Shown here piece after piece: positions 1-12,049 of a stretch of DNA of 64,000 nucleotides (its first letter is position 1; the number at the start of each line of letters is the position of its first letter). The DNA is taken from positions 186,001-250,000 of the forward strand of contig CANTFK010000228.1 of the NCBI GenBank assembly GCA_947646735.1, written 5' to 3'. Position numbers and translations under genes: made by a program. The stretch comes from Peronospora farinosa. Its lineage: Eukaryota; Oomycota; Peronosporomycetes; Peronosporales; Peronosporaceae. A model generated the notes under the pieces. The model was not told where the DNA came from and made no database searches. It saw only the letters and a program-made list of their open reading frames with translations.

Positions 1-149
1 TACAACTAATAACCTGTATAATCAAATACAATAATTGCCATCCCAACCATACATAAATCAAGTCATAAACTGATTTCGTATCAAATTTAACATACGTTTC
101 GCTATTAGAAAATGATGTGACGCCAGGGGTTTTGTCGACTTTTGCTACA

Positions 150-2512
150 ATGTTCTCATCGAGCTCCTCTGTATCCTCTGCCAACAGCAGCAGCAGTAGT
201 AGCAGCAGTCCTGACAGTCGTTATCCACCATACGCAATTGAAAAAGAAAACGACGTGGATCACTGCCATCGTCACAATCGACACAAGCAACGGCATCGTA
301 CGGACTCAAACCAAAGAGACAAGAGCACGAGTTCATCGCGTGGTAGCTCCTACGGCAGTAGCGGAAACAGCGACGAGTTGTCACTTGCCAGTACGTGTGA
401 TGAGAAGATGCGTGTTGATTTGCCATCGGATCGAGAGTTTGTGCCGTTAGAGACGGACAAGGAGAAGGAAAACGTTCGAGATCAAGTGATTTGTATGATC
501 TTTGACTTGCCCGAGTCTACGCAGTTTTACCAAGGTACACACAGGCATTAAATTAACTGCAAGAGTTTCTAGCAAAAGGACGGATGTTGTGGTACAAAAG
601 AGATTGAAACGCGTCGTTTATGTGGAATTTCCTCCTTTTTTGAACATTTATTGTAGACTTTTCGTGTGCCATTGCGTCGACACTGGCTATGCATGGACGC
701 ATGTATCCAACGAGTACACACGTATGTTTTTACTCAAATGTGTTCGGTCGCGAGAGAAAGGTCAGAACGCTAGAGAGGGTGGACCTTAAAGAGTACACTC
801 ACTCAGGATGCTCTCTTGAGGATAAAGCTCAGTCGTTACACAGCTGTTTCTGGCTCCCGACGTAATGTCGACATAATACTGAGCCTGTTTGTCTCTATAT
901 ATGTGTTTGTATGTTTGGTGCTAGTGTAGATTTTGATCCCGTACGAGTCCATTTGCGAAATTGAAAAGACAACGACAATGATGTTTCAGCACTCGATCCG
1001 CCTCGCGATGTTTGATAAGGACGAGTATACTTTTACTAGTTTCTGGGGTAATAACCGTGATAGCTGTTATGAACTCATCGTGAAGACGCGCAATCGCGTG
1101 CTACGCGAATTGCGTCCTACTGCAGCCGACGCGTCGAAATTGCGTCGTCAGGCGCTGTCGAAGTCGTCTATGACATTGAACTCCCAGTCTTCAGTTGCGC
1201 CGCCACTACCATTGCAGCCCAATCCTACAGTAGAGAAAGATTGTGAAGAAGAAGAAGAGGAAGTCGATGCTGCTACTGTCCATGATAGCTTTGCGATTAT
1301 TGCTAACGAAGGCGATAACGATATGGCATTGGAGAATGAAGACGATGATGATCGCACATCTCCTGCTACTTCGCGCCGGCGCAGTATGGTCTCGGATATG
1401 GATTCGATCGCACCCAAGGATATCTCGATGATCCAGGTTCTCGAAGAGGTATTTCTTGTGTCGGTAGATACCTTCATGCAGGCATTTTATATGGATAATG
1501 CGCCGTTTGGGATGGACATATTCGGCGAACAAACTGGATCGACTGAAATGACCGTAACTCCATGGACGACGTCGTTGGAAGACGAAAAATCGTTCGGTGC
1601 GTAAACGATGGTTCACATATCCTGAAATTTGACGCGGTACTGACAATGTGCTGTGGTATGCGATAGGTTCGACACGGTCGCTGCAATTCCGGGTGCCGAT
1701 CGATGCTCCAATTGGCCCAAAGTCGTCGCAAGTTGACGTGGTAATATTGTTGAAAGGTGTCTTAGTTCATATGTCTGCAGTGATTAACGTGTTGTTGATG
1801 TGTTGTTCAAGCTGCAATGCCTGAAAGAAAGTGAAAATGGAGTACGTGTTGTAGAGAGCTCGACCCGACTCGTAGACATTCCGTATGGCGACTATTTCAG
1901 TGTGGAAGACCGGTGGACTATTGTGCCACACTCATCCAACCCCAATTCCTGCAAACTGTTCATTGAGTCAAAGGCGCGTGTAAAGAGCCAACAAACTTGT
2001 GCTAGCGTGAAGCATACTGATTGTGCTGTTCGTTTTTATTCTAGGTGGTCTTTGGTAAATCGACATTCTGGAAGAAAACCATCGAAGCCCGAGCGATCAG
2101 TGACAACCGGGCGAAGTGGAAAAAGTGGGTTGGCATGGCAAAGAAGTTTCTAGACGTGAGAGATCTTAACGATAGCACTAACTGTGCCTTGAAGAGTTTT
2201 CCGGCTTCCATCACTTCTACGGAGAAGACGGCACCAGAGAAAATCAATAGAAATGATCATGCATCTGTGGCGAGACGTCGGAGTCGAAGCAAGCCCAGTC
2301 ACCGTCACAGATGTTCCACTGCCGCAGCTATAGGAGCTCGTACAGCCTCTGTGAAAGTGTTCCCGTGGGTTCTGGTTTTGATTCTTTTCCTAGTCGTTTT
2401 GCGCCTGCAAATGACACTGTTGAGTATCGAGCATTACTTGTTAGATAATACCGAGCTCATTGGCGACCTCCAGAAGCAACTTTCCAGGTTCCAGGCGGAA
2501 GGCTGTCAGTGA
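150..2512 (+). CDS. GRAM-VASt domain membrane protein (GRAMD1/Aster/Lam-like lipid transfer)
   Basis: Predicted membrane protein with a GRAM domain, a VASt domain and one C-terminal membrane segment. This is the architecture of the GRAMD1/Aster and yeast Lam proteins, which sit in the ER at contact sites and move sterol. I read six exons: 150-534, 657-760, 930-1596, 1667-1740, 1812-1979 and 2045-2512 (621 residues). Every junction is GT-AG and keeps frame. The first 120 residues are serine-rich and look disordered. GRAM lies at about 125-225 (HGRMYPTS, CFYSNVFG, IPYESICEIEK). An acidic linker precedes VASt at about 325-515 (DIPYGDYFS, then FWKKTIEARA). The hydrophobic segment FPWVLVLILFLVVL lies at about 583-600. 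The start is the first in-frame ATG; an earlier exon is possible. The domains are clear, but sterol as substrate is inferred from the family. The stop is 74 bases from the stop of the convergent next gene. Confidence 0.85.
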
Positions 2513-2586
2513 CAGCATTGTCAGTTCTATCACTCTTTATACGACTTAAACTTATACCAAATGACACCATCCATTTCATTGACGAA

Positions 2587-5500
2587 CTATACATTGTTGG
2601 AACAAGCGTTAAACAACATCACGTGAAAGTTGACACGCTCTTGCAGTCGTTGTAGTAACCAGTTAGCACGTAAATCTGTGTCGCATTGCATCGCACGATG
2701 AGTTGACGCTGTATGCTTGTCCCCTGCTCCGTGCCCCTTATCCATTTCCTCCTCCTTGTCTTGTGAACCTTGATGTCGTCGAATAGTAAGAATCTCTCGA
2801 CGCATGGAGCACAACATGCGCCGTAGCACGCCCAGGTGGGTATGTTGGAACGGGTTGTGCATCACATAAACGTCTGAGGGAAGGTCTGCAGCGAATCTTC
2901 TCAACTCGTAAAGCATCGATTCGCGGGATCTCACGTTAATGCTTATCAGGGCAAACGTTGGTCGAATGACGGAATCAATAGAAGCGGGTATTCCAGTACA
3001 CGTTTGTTCAGACCACGATACCAGATTTGAGCCAGATGAGATGAACAGCAATTGATTTTGGTCTACAGAAATAGCATCATAAAACCAAACCGACCTCAGT
3101 GTCAGTACTTCATACTTCGACGTATTGTATACCAGCAAGTGTACATACCGCTCCAACTGCTTTCGACTGTTGTCTGCAACCTTTCACCGATTCCAATCAG
3201 GTTTTCAGGATAAATTTTGACAGACGCAATAGCAAGAGCCGACTCGCTTGGATGCCAGGCTTGAGTGGTGTTGGAGATAAAAGCATCCTGAGATGGTCCC
3301 CAATGCAGCCATAACATTACCTCTAACGGCTTTCGCTCACGAAGGAATATATAGCTTGTATCAAACTGGAAATCTAGCTGAAATCGGGCTTCCTGTTGTT
3401 GCGTTGTCTGGCTTTCGGTCATGCCCCGAGCACGAGAAAATTCAGACGCCACTGAGCTCAAGCACCTCCAGCCCTGAGTAACTGTTTGTCCTCCCTTTGG
3501 TGCTGTCAGAAAAACATAACTATCATCAATAGCGAAGTCGGACATGTTCGTTAAGACAACTTCGGCGTGAACAAGTGACGATGACGGCGCGTATTCGAGC
3601 AGAGTGAGGCGCTTCAAAGACACTTGCTGCTCCAGCTTAAGGTCATTCAAATCAGATTCTGAATCTTGCTTATTTGGTCCATCCTTTGCATCATTCCGGA
3701 CAGTAGTCGCCGTGACAATCGTTTCCATTTCTGCACGCCCCTGAGAGCCAAAGTAGGGGATGTCTACCTCTTGAGCTGAACCCCCAAAAGTCTGCAAGAA
3801 TAAGTGCTTCATACTGGGATTTCTCGCTTTAGCTTGTAGTTTTTGCCATAGTTGTACGATAAGCTGGTTGAGTTGGTGAGCTAGTGCGACCTTGTCGCTC
3901 ACAATTACTTGCAGGCGTTCCAGCTCCTGCAACCCATTGCTCAGACGTGCAAAAAGAGAACCAGCAAGTTTGCCAAGCTGCACGTGCGAAGCAGCTAAAT
4001 CATTAGCTGCGCCATCTTCGATCACTTCTAAGTGGTTCACGCTTTTATCACGAGACGAAGCCTTATGAGTGCGTTCAATGTAGCAGAATGGCTCTGCCTT
4101 TACATCACCAAATCTGACGTCCTCATTATTGCGAGATCTTTTGCGAAAACGGGAGCCATCCTTCATATTTTTTTCTTCATGTCGTCGAAGTCGATGGCAC
4201 GATAGCTTTATTTCAGGCGATGATGACTTTTGTGAGATCAGAACACTGCGCTTCACAAGCTGTTTGTGATCCAGGGATTTATAGGCGTCCGATCTATTCC
4301 CAACTGTGTACGTGCTATCATAGATGCCAAAAATCCCTCGAACATCATTGAGAAGGAGGACTTGAGTAAAGCTGTCAGACGCGTGCGTACCAGCAAAATT
4401 TACGTTATGCGCGTGACCTACATGTTTAAACGCTACGAAAATCGTACCAAGCCGGAGTCAGTTCAAGAAACTGCTTTTGCAATACGCACAAACCAATACC
4501 AAGAAACTTACATAATAGAAGTCCCATGGACACGTGCTGCACATTACTGGAAAATTCCAACATGAAAAACGAACGGTTATCGTCGTCGCAGCGCACACAA
4601 AGCACATGTCTTTGGTCCGAGCGGTTTTCACATAAGGACCATCTGACACAAAAAGCACGAGTAAGTTACTCCAACTATAACATACAAACATACAGTGTCG
4701 TACATCTCAGCTGGTCGAGTAGGCAGCACGTAGGAGGCGAGTAGAATCCCGTTTGCATGGACATATATCGTGTTACTGGTAGTACCAGTGACCACCAGCG
4801 TCGACACACCTATACTCGTCTGTGTAGATTGAGGACTTGACCCCAGATTCCAAGACACGAAGGCATCTGTATCGCAGAAAGGTGATGCTATAAAATCTCT
4901 TTGACTCTTCTCGAGAATGAAGCAACAACAAGTTATCTGTTCAAGCTTCGACATTGGCCCAATGCACCTTGCAGCCGAGGAAAATACAGGTAGGTAGTGA
5001 CAATGCAAAGCTTTTTTGTTGCTAACGATATTGCCCCTGTCATCTTCAAGATCCACGACACTCCAAGTGTGTCTTTTTGTGATCCACGATTGACAAACGT
5101 TAGCTCGCAGCAAAAGTGGGAAACAATTCATCAATGATAATATACCTGTCGGATGATGACGACGACGACCGTAGCATATGAATCAGAATATGCGGCCAGG
5201 TACTATACAACTCCGACACGTAAGTACAAGATATCACTTCCAAATTCGTCTCCGGAGCGTCGTCTTTCATGTCATGTGCCACATCCAGCGCTTGACGAAA
5301 TTCTAACGACTCGTTACCCTGCATTGCTCTTTGAAGCTTTAACAACGTCATATGTTGCGATCGACGCTCAAATAACACCACATGAGGTCCGTCCATTACA
5401 AAAACCTGCAGCATATTGGCATTTCTCTCATCAACGGAAACATCTTCATCTCTAAATCGTGTTGGAACTTCCAACATCTTTAAAAAGCGCAATTGCATTT

Positions 5501-5982
5501 CGTCAGTACCCTCTTGTTGATACAAAATACACACAACGAGCCAGCTCGTAGGACTCAGTACAGCATTATTGTTTGCAACAACTGCATCATAATTCTCTAT
5601 CGATCGCCGACGTTTGTCACTTGCTGACAAACTTTGTCTTGCCTCTTGCATAGAGAGAAATACCAACACTGGATAACGACTACAAGAGACAAGAAGAATA
5701 ACAGCATAAAAACAGTCTTAGCAAATGTAACCCACTTGAATCTTTATATACAAAACTATGGCGAGAAATGTACATTGCCAAGATCGAGTCTTCCACTTCG
5801 TTGGCAGCGACGAGACGAGCGTCGACTGGAAGCCCAGTCGTTTCATTATTGCTATTGACAGTACAAAGATGGAGCGAAATTGTTTTGCTTTTATTGTCGA
5901 CGTCCATGCGCTGAATCTGCAGCTTTCCCCGCTCCCAGCGCACGAGAAAAAGCGCATCATTCCACGCTAGTAACTTGCTCAT
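2587..5982 (-). CDS. Probable FANCB-like Fanconi anaemia core-complex protein
   Basis: Large six-exon gene, read as 5732-5982, 5204-5679, 4686-5145, 4512-4642, 3222-4432 and 2587-3156 (about 1,032 residues). All joins keep frame. The donor of exon 2 may instead be at 5228, and the last intron (3157-3221) has a weak GTCAAA donor. The N-terminal half reads as repeated beta-strand blades (LVVTGTTSNTIYVHANG; FSSNVQHVSMGLLL; NFAGTHASDSFTQVLLLND). The last pattern, a blade ending in T-Q-V-L-L-L, recalls FANCB and FAAP100, whose N-terminal propellers form part of the Fanconi ubiquitin-ligase core complex in crosslink repair. A leucine-rich helical stretch follows the propeller-like part, then a mixed C-terminal domain. 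The assignment rests on remembered family patterns, not on a search; another propeller protein is possible. Human FANCB is shorter (about 860 residues). That this is a real spliced gene is much surer than its name. Confidence 0.55.
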
Positions 5983-6477
5983 AATCAAGAGTGATGGTCA
6001 GTGTAACTACATGTATATTGTTGCAATGTAACCTAATAACCGAGGGTTACGCCGGTGGTATATTTTTTATAATTGAAGTACCCCATGAGCACAATTTTGA
6101 AGCGACTGTGTTTTACTGTACTGAACATACAGTATTAGAGAAGAACAGTAGAGAGGAAGATTACAAAACTCTCGTGCTACCATCGAGTTTGTATCTTTGC
6201 ATGATTCAATCCGGAGCTGACGCCATCCGAAGATCATTCCTCACCATAGTCTACTACATATTATTTTCGTTCATGCACGATCCTGATACTACTGTACCCA
6301 TCCACCAAGATGGCGTCTGCTAGCAGCAACCCAATGCTGCGCGTACTTTAAGTCGGTAACTCAGTAGACGCTCAAGCGTCGTGCCAACACTGATTAAAGT
6401 GACTGACAATTGTTGGAATAGAGAGAATTGCTTCATTCTCTAAATGGCTAGGAACATTTGTAGGGTTTTTGTAAGAG
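5983..6477. other. Intergenic, probable 5' region of the FANCB-like gene
   Basis: No convincing gene. The one longer plus-strand frame (5991-6323) has no domain, no splice partner and an unbalanced composition. Promoter sequence for the minus-strand gene ending at 5982 should lie here, but I see no diagnostic motif. Confidence 0.4.
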
Positions 6478-6702
6478 CTACCGTAGCTTCATCATTTTCC
6501 TTTGTCTGTGCCGAACACAACGTCTAATCATCATCACTAGAAGCACTAGGCAAGCAATCTGTCCAATTTCACAGCGAAATTCTTGTCCGTCAAATTTCGG
6601 TTCTTCTAATCGCCTTTCCCAATTGGCAACGACGGAGGCATGACAATGCGCAGCGCTGAGGTTAACGCCATGGCAAGTGTTGGGAAAAAACAATGGTTTC
6701 AT
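6478..6702 (-). CDS. Small hypothetical protein with a hydrophobic C-terminal segment
   Basis: A 74-codon frame with a true ATG at 6702. The middle is polar, then comes a hydrophobic run (IACLVLLVMMI) and a basic tail (RRCVRHRQRK), as in tail-anchored membrane proteins. I do not recognise it. It sits alone between the FANCB-like gene and the split gene at 7003. Chance cannot be ruled out for a frame this short. Confidence 0.25.
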   Translation of the reverse strand: MKPLFFPNTCHGVNLSAAHCHASVVANWERRLEEPKFDGQEFRCEIGQIACLVLLVMMIRRCVRHRQRKMMKLR

Positions 6703-7002
6703 GCCACATCAAGTCTGCACGGGGTAATAGGGTGGCGACGAGACAATTAAGTTGCGGCAGTGAGGTCCCCATCGTTCATTGTTTTGGGAATGCGCTTGCG
6801 CCGCAGCGCTCTGAAATAAACTAATTTGCACACTAGACTGGGCAGAAAATTACCAGTCGATTAACCCAAAACTTTCTGGGCCAGTCGGCAAGCTCATAGC
6901 ATACCGGAGTACCTACTAAACATTTAACGGACCGAGTTCAGAATGACGTGGGCGAAGCCGAACGCGTCTGGACGCAAATTTGGCGCGTCCTAGCGACAAT
7001 AT

Positions 7003-7343
7003 GTCAAACACGACTCTAAGTAGATTTCCTTCCCAGCAGCATCGCCAGTTCGGACATCGTACCTTTGTCAGCTCCGTGCAACGCACTGGTGTAGACTCGC
7101 GAGGGTCCAGCAAATTGAAAAGCGTCACTCAGCTCAAGGACGAGGGCATCATAGATTATGTAAGCGAGGGCACTTCCTCTGGTAGCAATGATCTATCTAT
7201 GCTCCTCATTCACGGATTAAAGAGTCTCGTGGGCTATGGTAACGCCGACTTCGTTTCGTCTTTCATACCAGCAAGAAAAACAATCTAAGCTGGACTATCA
7301 CTCTGACCAGAGCTCTTGCTGTGGTAGCGAAGATTCTTTCTCC
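7003..7343 (+). pseudogene. 5' part of a host gene split by retrotransposon insertion
   Basis: First exon 7003-7159 from an ATG (MSNTTLSRF...), donor GTAAGC at 7160, acceptor ATACCAG ending at 7271, second exon from 7272. This exon runs in frame (..SSCCGSEDSF) until the element begins at 7344. After removal of the element and one copy of TCTCC, reading continues without a shift at 15254. The predicted intact product is about 122 residues, serine-rich and polar, with no signal peptide. I do not recognise the family. The insertion separates the final 40-45 codons, so this allele should not make the full protein unless the element is spliced out. Confidence 0.5.
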
Positions 7344-7880
7344 TGTAACGGGGTGAGCCCATTAGTAACGGGGTGAGCCCATTTGTAACGGGGTGAGCCC
7401 ATTAGTAACGGGGTGAGCCCATTTGTAACGGGGTGAGCCCGTTACATAATATTGACACTTATATGAAGTGTCAAAAAAAATATTATTATAACTAATAATA
7501 TTTGACAATATTATTTTTTCTTATAATATTGTTCCTAGATCTGCTTAAAGTTGGAGATGCCCTCTCATTGGTTGATATGGGCCATCATATCAACCAACGC
7601 GCTGACCAATGACCGATGGACGCGCGCAATGAGTGGAGGGCAAGTTGTCAACATACATAGTTGTAGTTTGATATAGTTAACATAGGTTATAACAGATTAG
7701 TTTTATTAGACAGTTAACTATATTAAATACAGTTTTCTTTTTCTTCTCAACTAAGCGTGTGCTTAGTTGTTTGACTTCCTCTGCTCACATGTACGTGAGG
7801 TATTGAGGCACCTGCTTTCACTGTCATCAGTGAAGGAAGACTATACTGTAATAAGTATAGTCGGAGGGTGCCCCATTACA
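7344..7880 (+). repeat. 5' LTR of element 1
   Basis: Begins TGTAACGGGG and ends CCCCATTACA. It matches 14778-15248 over nearly its whole length. It is longer than the 3' copy because its first 20 bases are present five times. Confidence 0.92.
7345..7440 (+). repeat. Five-fold 20-bp tandem repeat at the LTR edge
   Basis: Units start at 7345, 7365, 7385, 7405 and 7425. Each begins GTAACGGGGTGAGCCC; the four extra units end ATTA or ATTT alternately. The 3' LTR has a single copy. Confidence 0.93.
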
Positions 7881-7902
7881 CCTGGTAGCATTTCGTGGTC
7901 CG
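7881..7902 (+). other. Primer-binding site candidate of element 1
   Basis: Directly after the LTR comes CCTGGTAGCA then TTCGTGGTCC. Elements 2 and 3 have nearly the same sequence at the same place. The tRNA is not identified. Confidence 0.5.
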
Positions 7903-7927
7903 TTCAGCGACCACCGCACCATCCGCT

Positions 7928-8862
7928 ATGGAATCAGCGGGTGATGATTTCCGCTATTTGAGTAACCTCGAATGCAATGCGGTTCAGCGTATGGCTGAAA
8001 CCATCGGCAACCCTGTCGTTGGTGCCATGTTGCTCTCTCTTAGCGGAGACGACCAACATGCAACCATCGCCAAGTTCATACAACATGAACTTGACGAAGT
8101 TGTAAAGAAACTCACCTTGCTACAGGAGCAAGGTTCTCAACAGGTTGACCTGTTGAGAGAACAATGCGCTCAACAAGCTGACTTGTTGATGCAGCAGGGT
8201 GCTCAACATTCTGAACTGTTGAGACAACAGCAGGCTAGTGCTGTTGCTGCCGGTTAACGTATACACGTCGACCCGAGTCCTTGAAGATTGATGTCTCCAA
8301 GTACAAGGCAGTCGAAAGCGACTCCTTGCTAAGATGGTTCGTCGAGCTCGACGATGCCATTGAGGCTCGTCGCATCAATGATGATGCGATGAAGGTCAAG
8401 TTCGCCATGTCGAACTTGGCAGGACGTGCCAAAGCTTGGGCCTTAGGGCTCAAACTGCACGACCCATACGTTTTCCCAACGTATGACGTCTTCAAGGCGC
8501 GGCTCAAACACACGTTTGAACCGCCTCGCGCCGAATTCAGGGCTCGAGCTGAGCTCCTGGATTTGAAACAGGGTAAGCGTGGTATACACGCTTACGCCCA
8601 ACACGTACGATACCTCGTCAGTTGTATCGTGCTGAACCCAATCGATGAACACAAGCAGGTTACTGTGTTCATCAAGGATCTGACAGATGGTCCTGTCAAG
8701 ACCCACCTGTTCCGCTTGAAACTAGAATCGCTGAATCAAGTGATCTCTGCAGCGGAACAGGAGGACTTTAGCCTAAAAATGCTCACGTCCACTCGGGGTC
8801 CTATCGTCCACCGAGACGACAGGAGGGCGGAGGTCCAGAACCAATGGACCTCTCCTATGTAG
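7928..8862 (+). pseudogene. Gag of element 1, two frames
   Basis: An ATG at 7928 opens a frame (108 codons) with a glutamine-rich heptad repeat (LLREQCAQQADLL). It stops at 8254-8256. Reading resumes one frame over at 8281 (LKIDVSKYKA) with the retrotransposon Gag domain (LAGRAKAWALGLKLHD, VFKARLKHTFEPP) to 8862. The break between them looks like an indel, since the second part has no ATG of its own near its start. Capsid-forming role is inferred from the family. Confidence 0.8.
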
Positions 8863-9633
8863 AGAGCGAGCGACCTCGCTCTCCAGGATACAAGCGATTG
8901 CAAAAGTGCAATCGCTGTCAGAAGTTGGGCCACTACTCTTATGAGTGTAGTGCTCCACACCCAGTGTCTCGTAACACTGGGAGTGACGATCGTCCGTCTG
9001 CCAAGAAGGGCCAGAGACGTGGGTCCCACGTTGCTGCAAAATCGCAACAACGTGGTGGACCATCAAAAAACGGTCGGGGTCAGTAGGGGCGGAGCGCCCT
9101 ACTGATCCAGCAACGTCAAGAGAGTTCGCGGGAATCTTGACGAAGGTTGCTCCCAACACACAGTCACTGTGTGTTGCCGCTCCCAATGATGAGGTATCCC
9201 TCATCACATTGAAGATCGAAGTGACACAATCAACTAGGGCGCGAAGTGACATGGAGAACATGTCACTTCGCGCCCTAGTTGATTGTGGGGCTTCGAACAA
9301 CTTTGTTCGACGCCAATCGTTAGATGATCGTAGGCTCAAATATGTTGAGCGCGAGACCCCTCCAACGGGATGACGGTGCGCCTTGCGACTGGCGCATCCG
9401 TAACAGTAAAGAAACGTGTAGTGGGAATTCACTACACGCTTGAAGGCAAAAAGTACGGTGATGATTTCATCGTACTTGACATGGATGACAAATTTGATGT
9501 CATCCTAGGATTACCATGGCTCAGAAGGTACGAGCCATGGGTCAGCTGGCAGCATCGAACCGTGAAGATGCCTGCCACTTGTTCATCAGATGGCCATCTG
9601 TTTGAACGTCTTGGAGCGTTCACAAGCGTGTGA
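8844..9633 (+). pseudogene. Gag zinc knuckle and aspartic protease of element 1
   Basis: The zinc knuckle CNRCQKLGHYSYEC (CX2CX4HX4C) lies at about 8907-8948 and binds RNA in this family. The protease follows at about 9200-9630: active-site motif LVDCGASNNF near 9270-9300, then a frame change near 9370, then VILGLPWLRRYEPWVSW, typical of gypsy proteases. The frames overlap and do not join without shifts. Confidence 0.8.
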
Positions 9634-10030
9634 TAGCACTACGAGTGAGTGCGATGGCCTCATTTGTGGTTCGGTCGTTCGTACGACTGCAAAAGTACTC
9701 AGCGTGACAGACAGTCACACTGTGAGCAAGCTGCCGGCGGCTGTGCACAAGCACAGGCAGCGCCGAAGGTTCACCACTCGAATAAGTCGAGTGGACCGGG
9801 ACAGGAATGCTAGCCTAGAGGGCAGCATTCACCGAAGAGTAAACCGGTTGCCCAGAAGCGGCAACACGGTAATCCTAGATCAACTGGAGAGTTGATCGTA
9901 GAGGATCTCGCTGTGTTTGCGCCACCACAGCTAGAGGAAGTCGATGGAACAAGTTCCATCGAGCCTGCGGGTATAAGTCCATAGGAATTAAAGCACTGAG
10001 AGAATAAGTCCCCAGGAAGTAACCGAGACG

Positions 10031-11745
10031 TTGAACGTCTTGGCTGATGACGGATCAAACGTAGGCGCTTATACGCTTGATCTGATCGCGCCTCCGAAGT
10101 TAACTTCGGAGATATCTCAGTTGCCTACGCTAGAACATAAAACGTTCTTGCGTGATCTTAGTAGTGTCAAAGTCAAGCAGATCTGTGTGCTCGTCGCAAA
10201 GGACGAGTACATGACTGACATTCGGTCAGCAACAGTTTTTGCCGAGAACGAACGGGTTCTTAGCAGCTCATCAATGGAAGAAAGTGTCCTTGGAGGAAAG
10301 ACTCGGATTGAGCGATATACATCGCAATCCTGGGAGTCGCTGAAGTCAAATCCTTTGTATAAGGATTTGGTCGAATTCAGGATGTATTTCCTGAATCCGT
10401 TCCGTGCGAGTTGCCTAAGAATAAAGGTACTCGACACGAGATCGACCTTGTTCCTGGCACAAAATATTGTGTCATGACGCAGTGACCACTGCCTCGGGAA
10501 CAGGTCGAGGCGATCGACAAGTTCTTTGCCGATCGCCTAGCAGCGGGCCATGTGAGGGAGTCAACTTCACCTCACAGCTCTCCGACCTTCTGTGTGCGCA
10601 AGGCCACAGGAGGGTGGCGGATAGTACACGCGTTCAACAAGTTCAACGCTGCAACGATACCGGCGCAAACGCCGATACCGAGAAAGGACGCAATCATAGA
10701 TGGTATGTCTAAAAGTACCTTCTTTTCGTCCATGGATCTGATGGATGGTTTCTATCAGATCCTAATACGTGAACGGGACATCCCGTACACAGCAGTGAGC
10801 ACTCCCAGTGGTATGCTCTGCGAATGTTTGATGATGCCGCAAGGGCTTAGTAATGCACCAGCCACATTCAATAAATGTTTTACATCTATTATGACCGGTA
10901 CACAAATTTGGACCGAGTTACTTCGGTGATGTGTTCGTCCATAGTCGGGCTATGGACGGGAAAACAGACGTGGAAGTCCATAGACTCCACGTCCGTAAGG
11001 TTCTTACACTTATGCGCGAGCATAAGTTGTACGCCAACCTCAAGAAATGTACATTCGCAGCTAGCGAAATACCGCTTCTTGGGTGCATCGTCGGAAATAA
11101 CGGCGTACGCCCTGATCCAGAAAAGATCAAGGCGATCACCGACTGGCCAGTGCCAGTCGATGTCAAGGGACTAAGAAAGTTCCTTGGGCTAGCGGCGTAC
11201 TTGCACAAGTACTCGCGCAAAAAAAATTACGCCGAAATGACAGTACATCTTTCTTGTTTACTCAAGAAAAATGTAAAGTGGAACTGGAACGCTGATTGTC
11301 AGCGTTCCTTTGAACGTATCAAGCAAATCTTGATGCAATCGCCAGTATTGGCGATTGCAGATCAAGACAGACCATTTCATGTGGTCTGTGGCGCCAGTGA
11401 TTTTGCAATCGGCTGTGCATGATGCAATATGATACAGACGGCGCAGAGCGCGTCATCTGTTATCAATCGCGTAAGCTGCAACCGGCTGAGTGCAATTACC
11501 CGGTGCATGACAAGGAACTCCTTGTGCTGAAGTATGCACTGGCTAAGTTTCGCGTCTATCTCTTAGTAGATAGACCGTTCATTGTGTATACAGACCATGC
11601 GTCACTACGCACGGCTGTAAAAAGTCCACACCTTTCGCAACGCATGGCGAGATGGTTGTCGTTCTTCGCGGAGTACAACTTCTCCGTGGAGTATAAGCCG
11701 GGACGACTTAACGTCGTCACCGATGCTCTTTCACGTTCGGCCTGA
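10031..11745 (+). pseudogene. Reverse transcriptase and RNase H of element 1
   Basis: A pre-RT linker (ERYTSQSWESLK) is followed by the fingers and palm (GGWRIVHAFNKFN, SSMDLMDGFYQI, MMPQGLSNAPATF). After a frameshift near 10915 the active-site strand reads YFGDVFVHSR, where the family has YFDD. The thumb and connection follow (PLLGCIVGNNGVRPDPEKI). RNase H begins at about 11370 with VVCGASDFAIG, where the family has VxDAS, and runs to TDALSR at about 11740. Two catalytic aspartates are therefore glycine, which should abolish both activities. Element 2 in this window keeps both aspartates. Confidence 0.88.
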
Positions 11746-12049
11746 ACGAGAGCCGACTGTGCCATCCGGCAGTGATGTGAACACCACTGTCGCCACGATG
11801 AGTACCAGCGTCTTGTCGTCAAGTTTACTCGACGATATTAGAATGGCATGCGCACATGATAATGATCTTGTACGCCTGATGGAGTACCTCAAGGACCCAT
11901 CCAAGCAAGCTAAGAAGCGCTTACCTGTCATGTATTGATCTTCTCTCGATCGATACACCCAGCGGGACGGCTTACTGTACTACACAGCCGTCAACAACGA
12001 CACGCCTCGTGTCGTTGTACCGCCACAACATAATCTCAGGTTACGGATC

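Noticed and set aside
5991..6323. 110-codon plus-strand frame
   Set aside because: No domain, no splice partner, in the expected promoter area of the minus-strand gene.
7345..7440. CRISPR-like direct repeats
   Set aside because: Units are contiguous without spacers and belong to an LTR in a eukaryotic genome.
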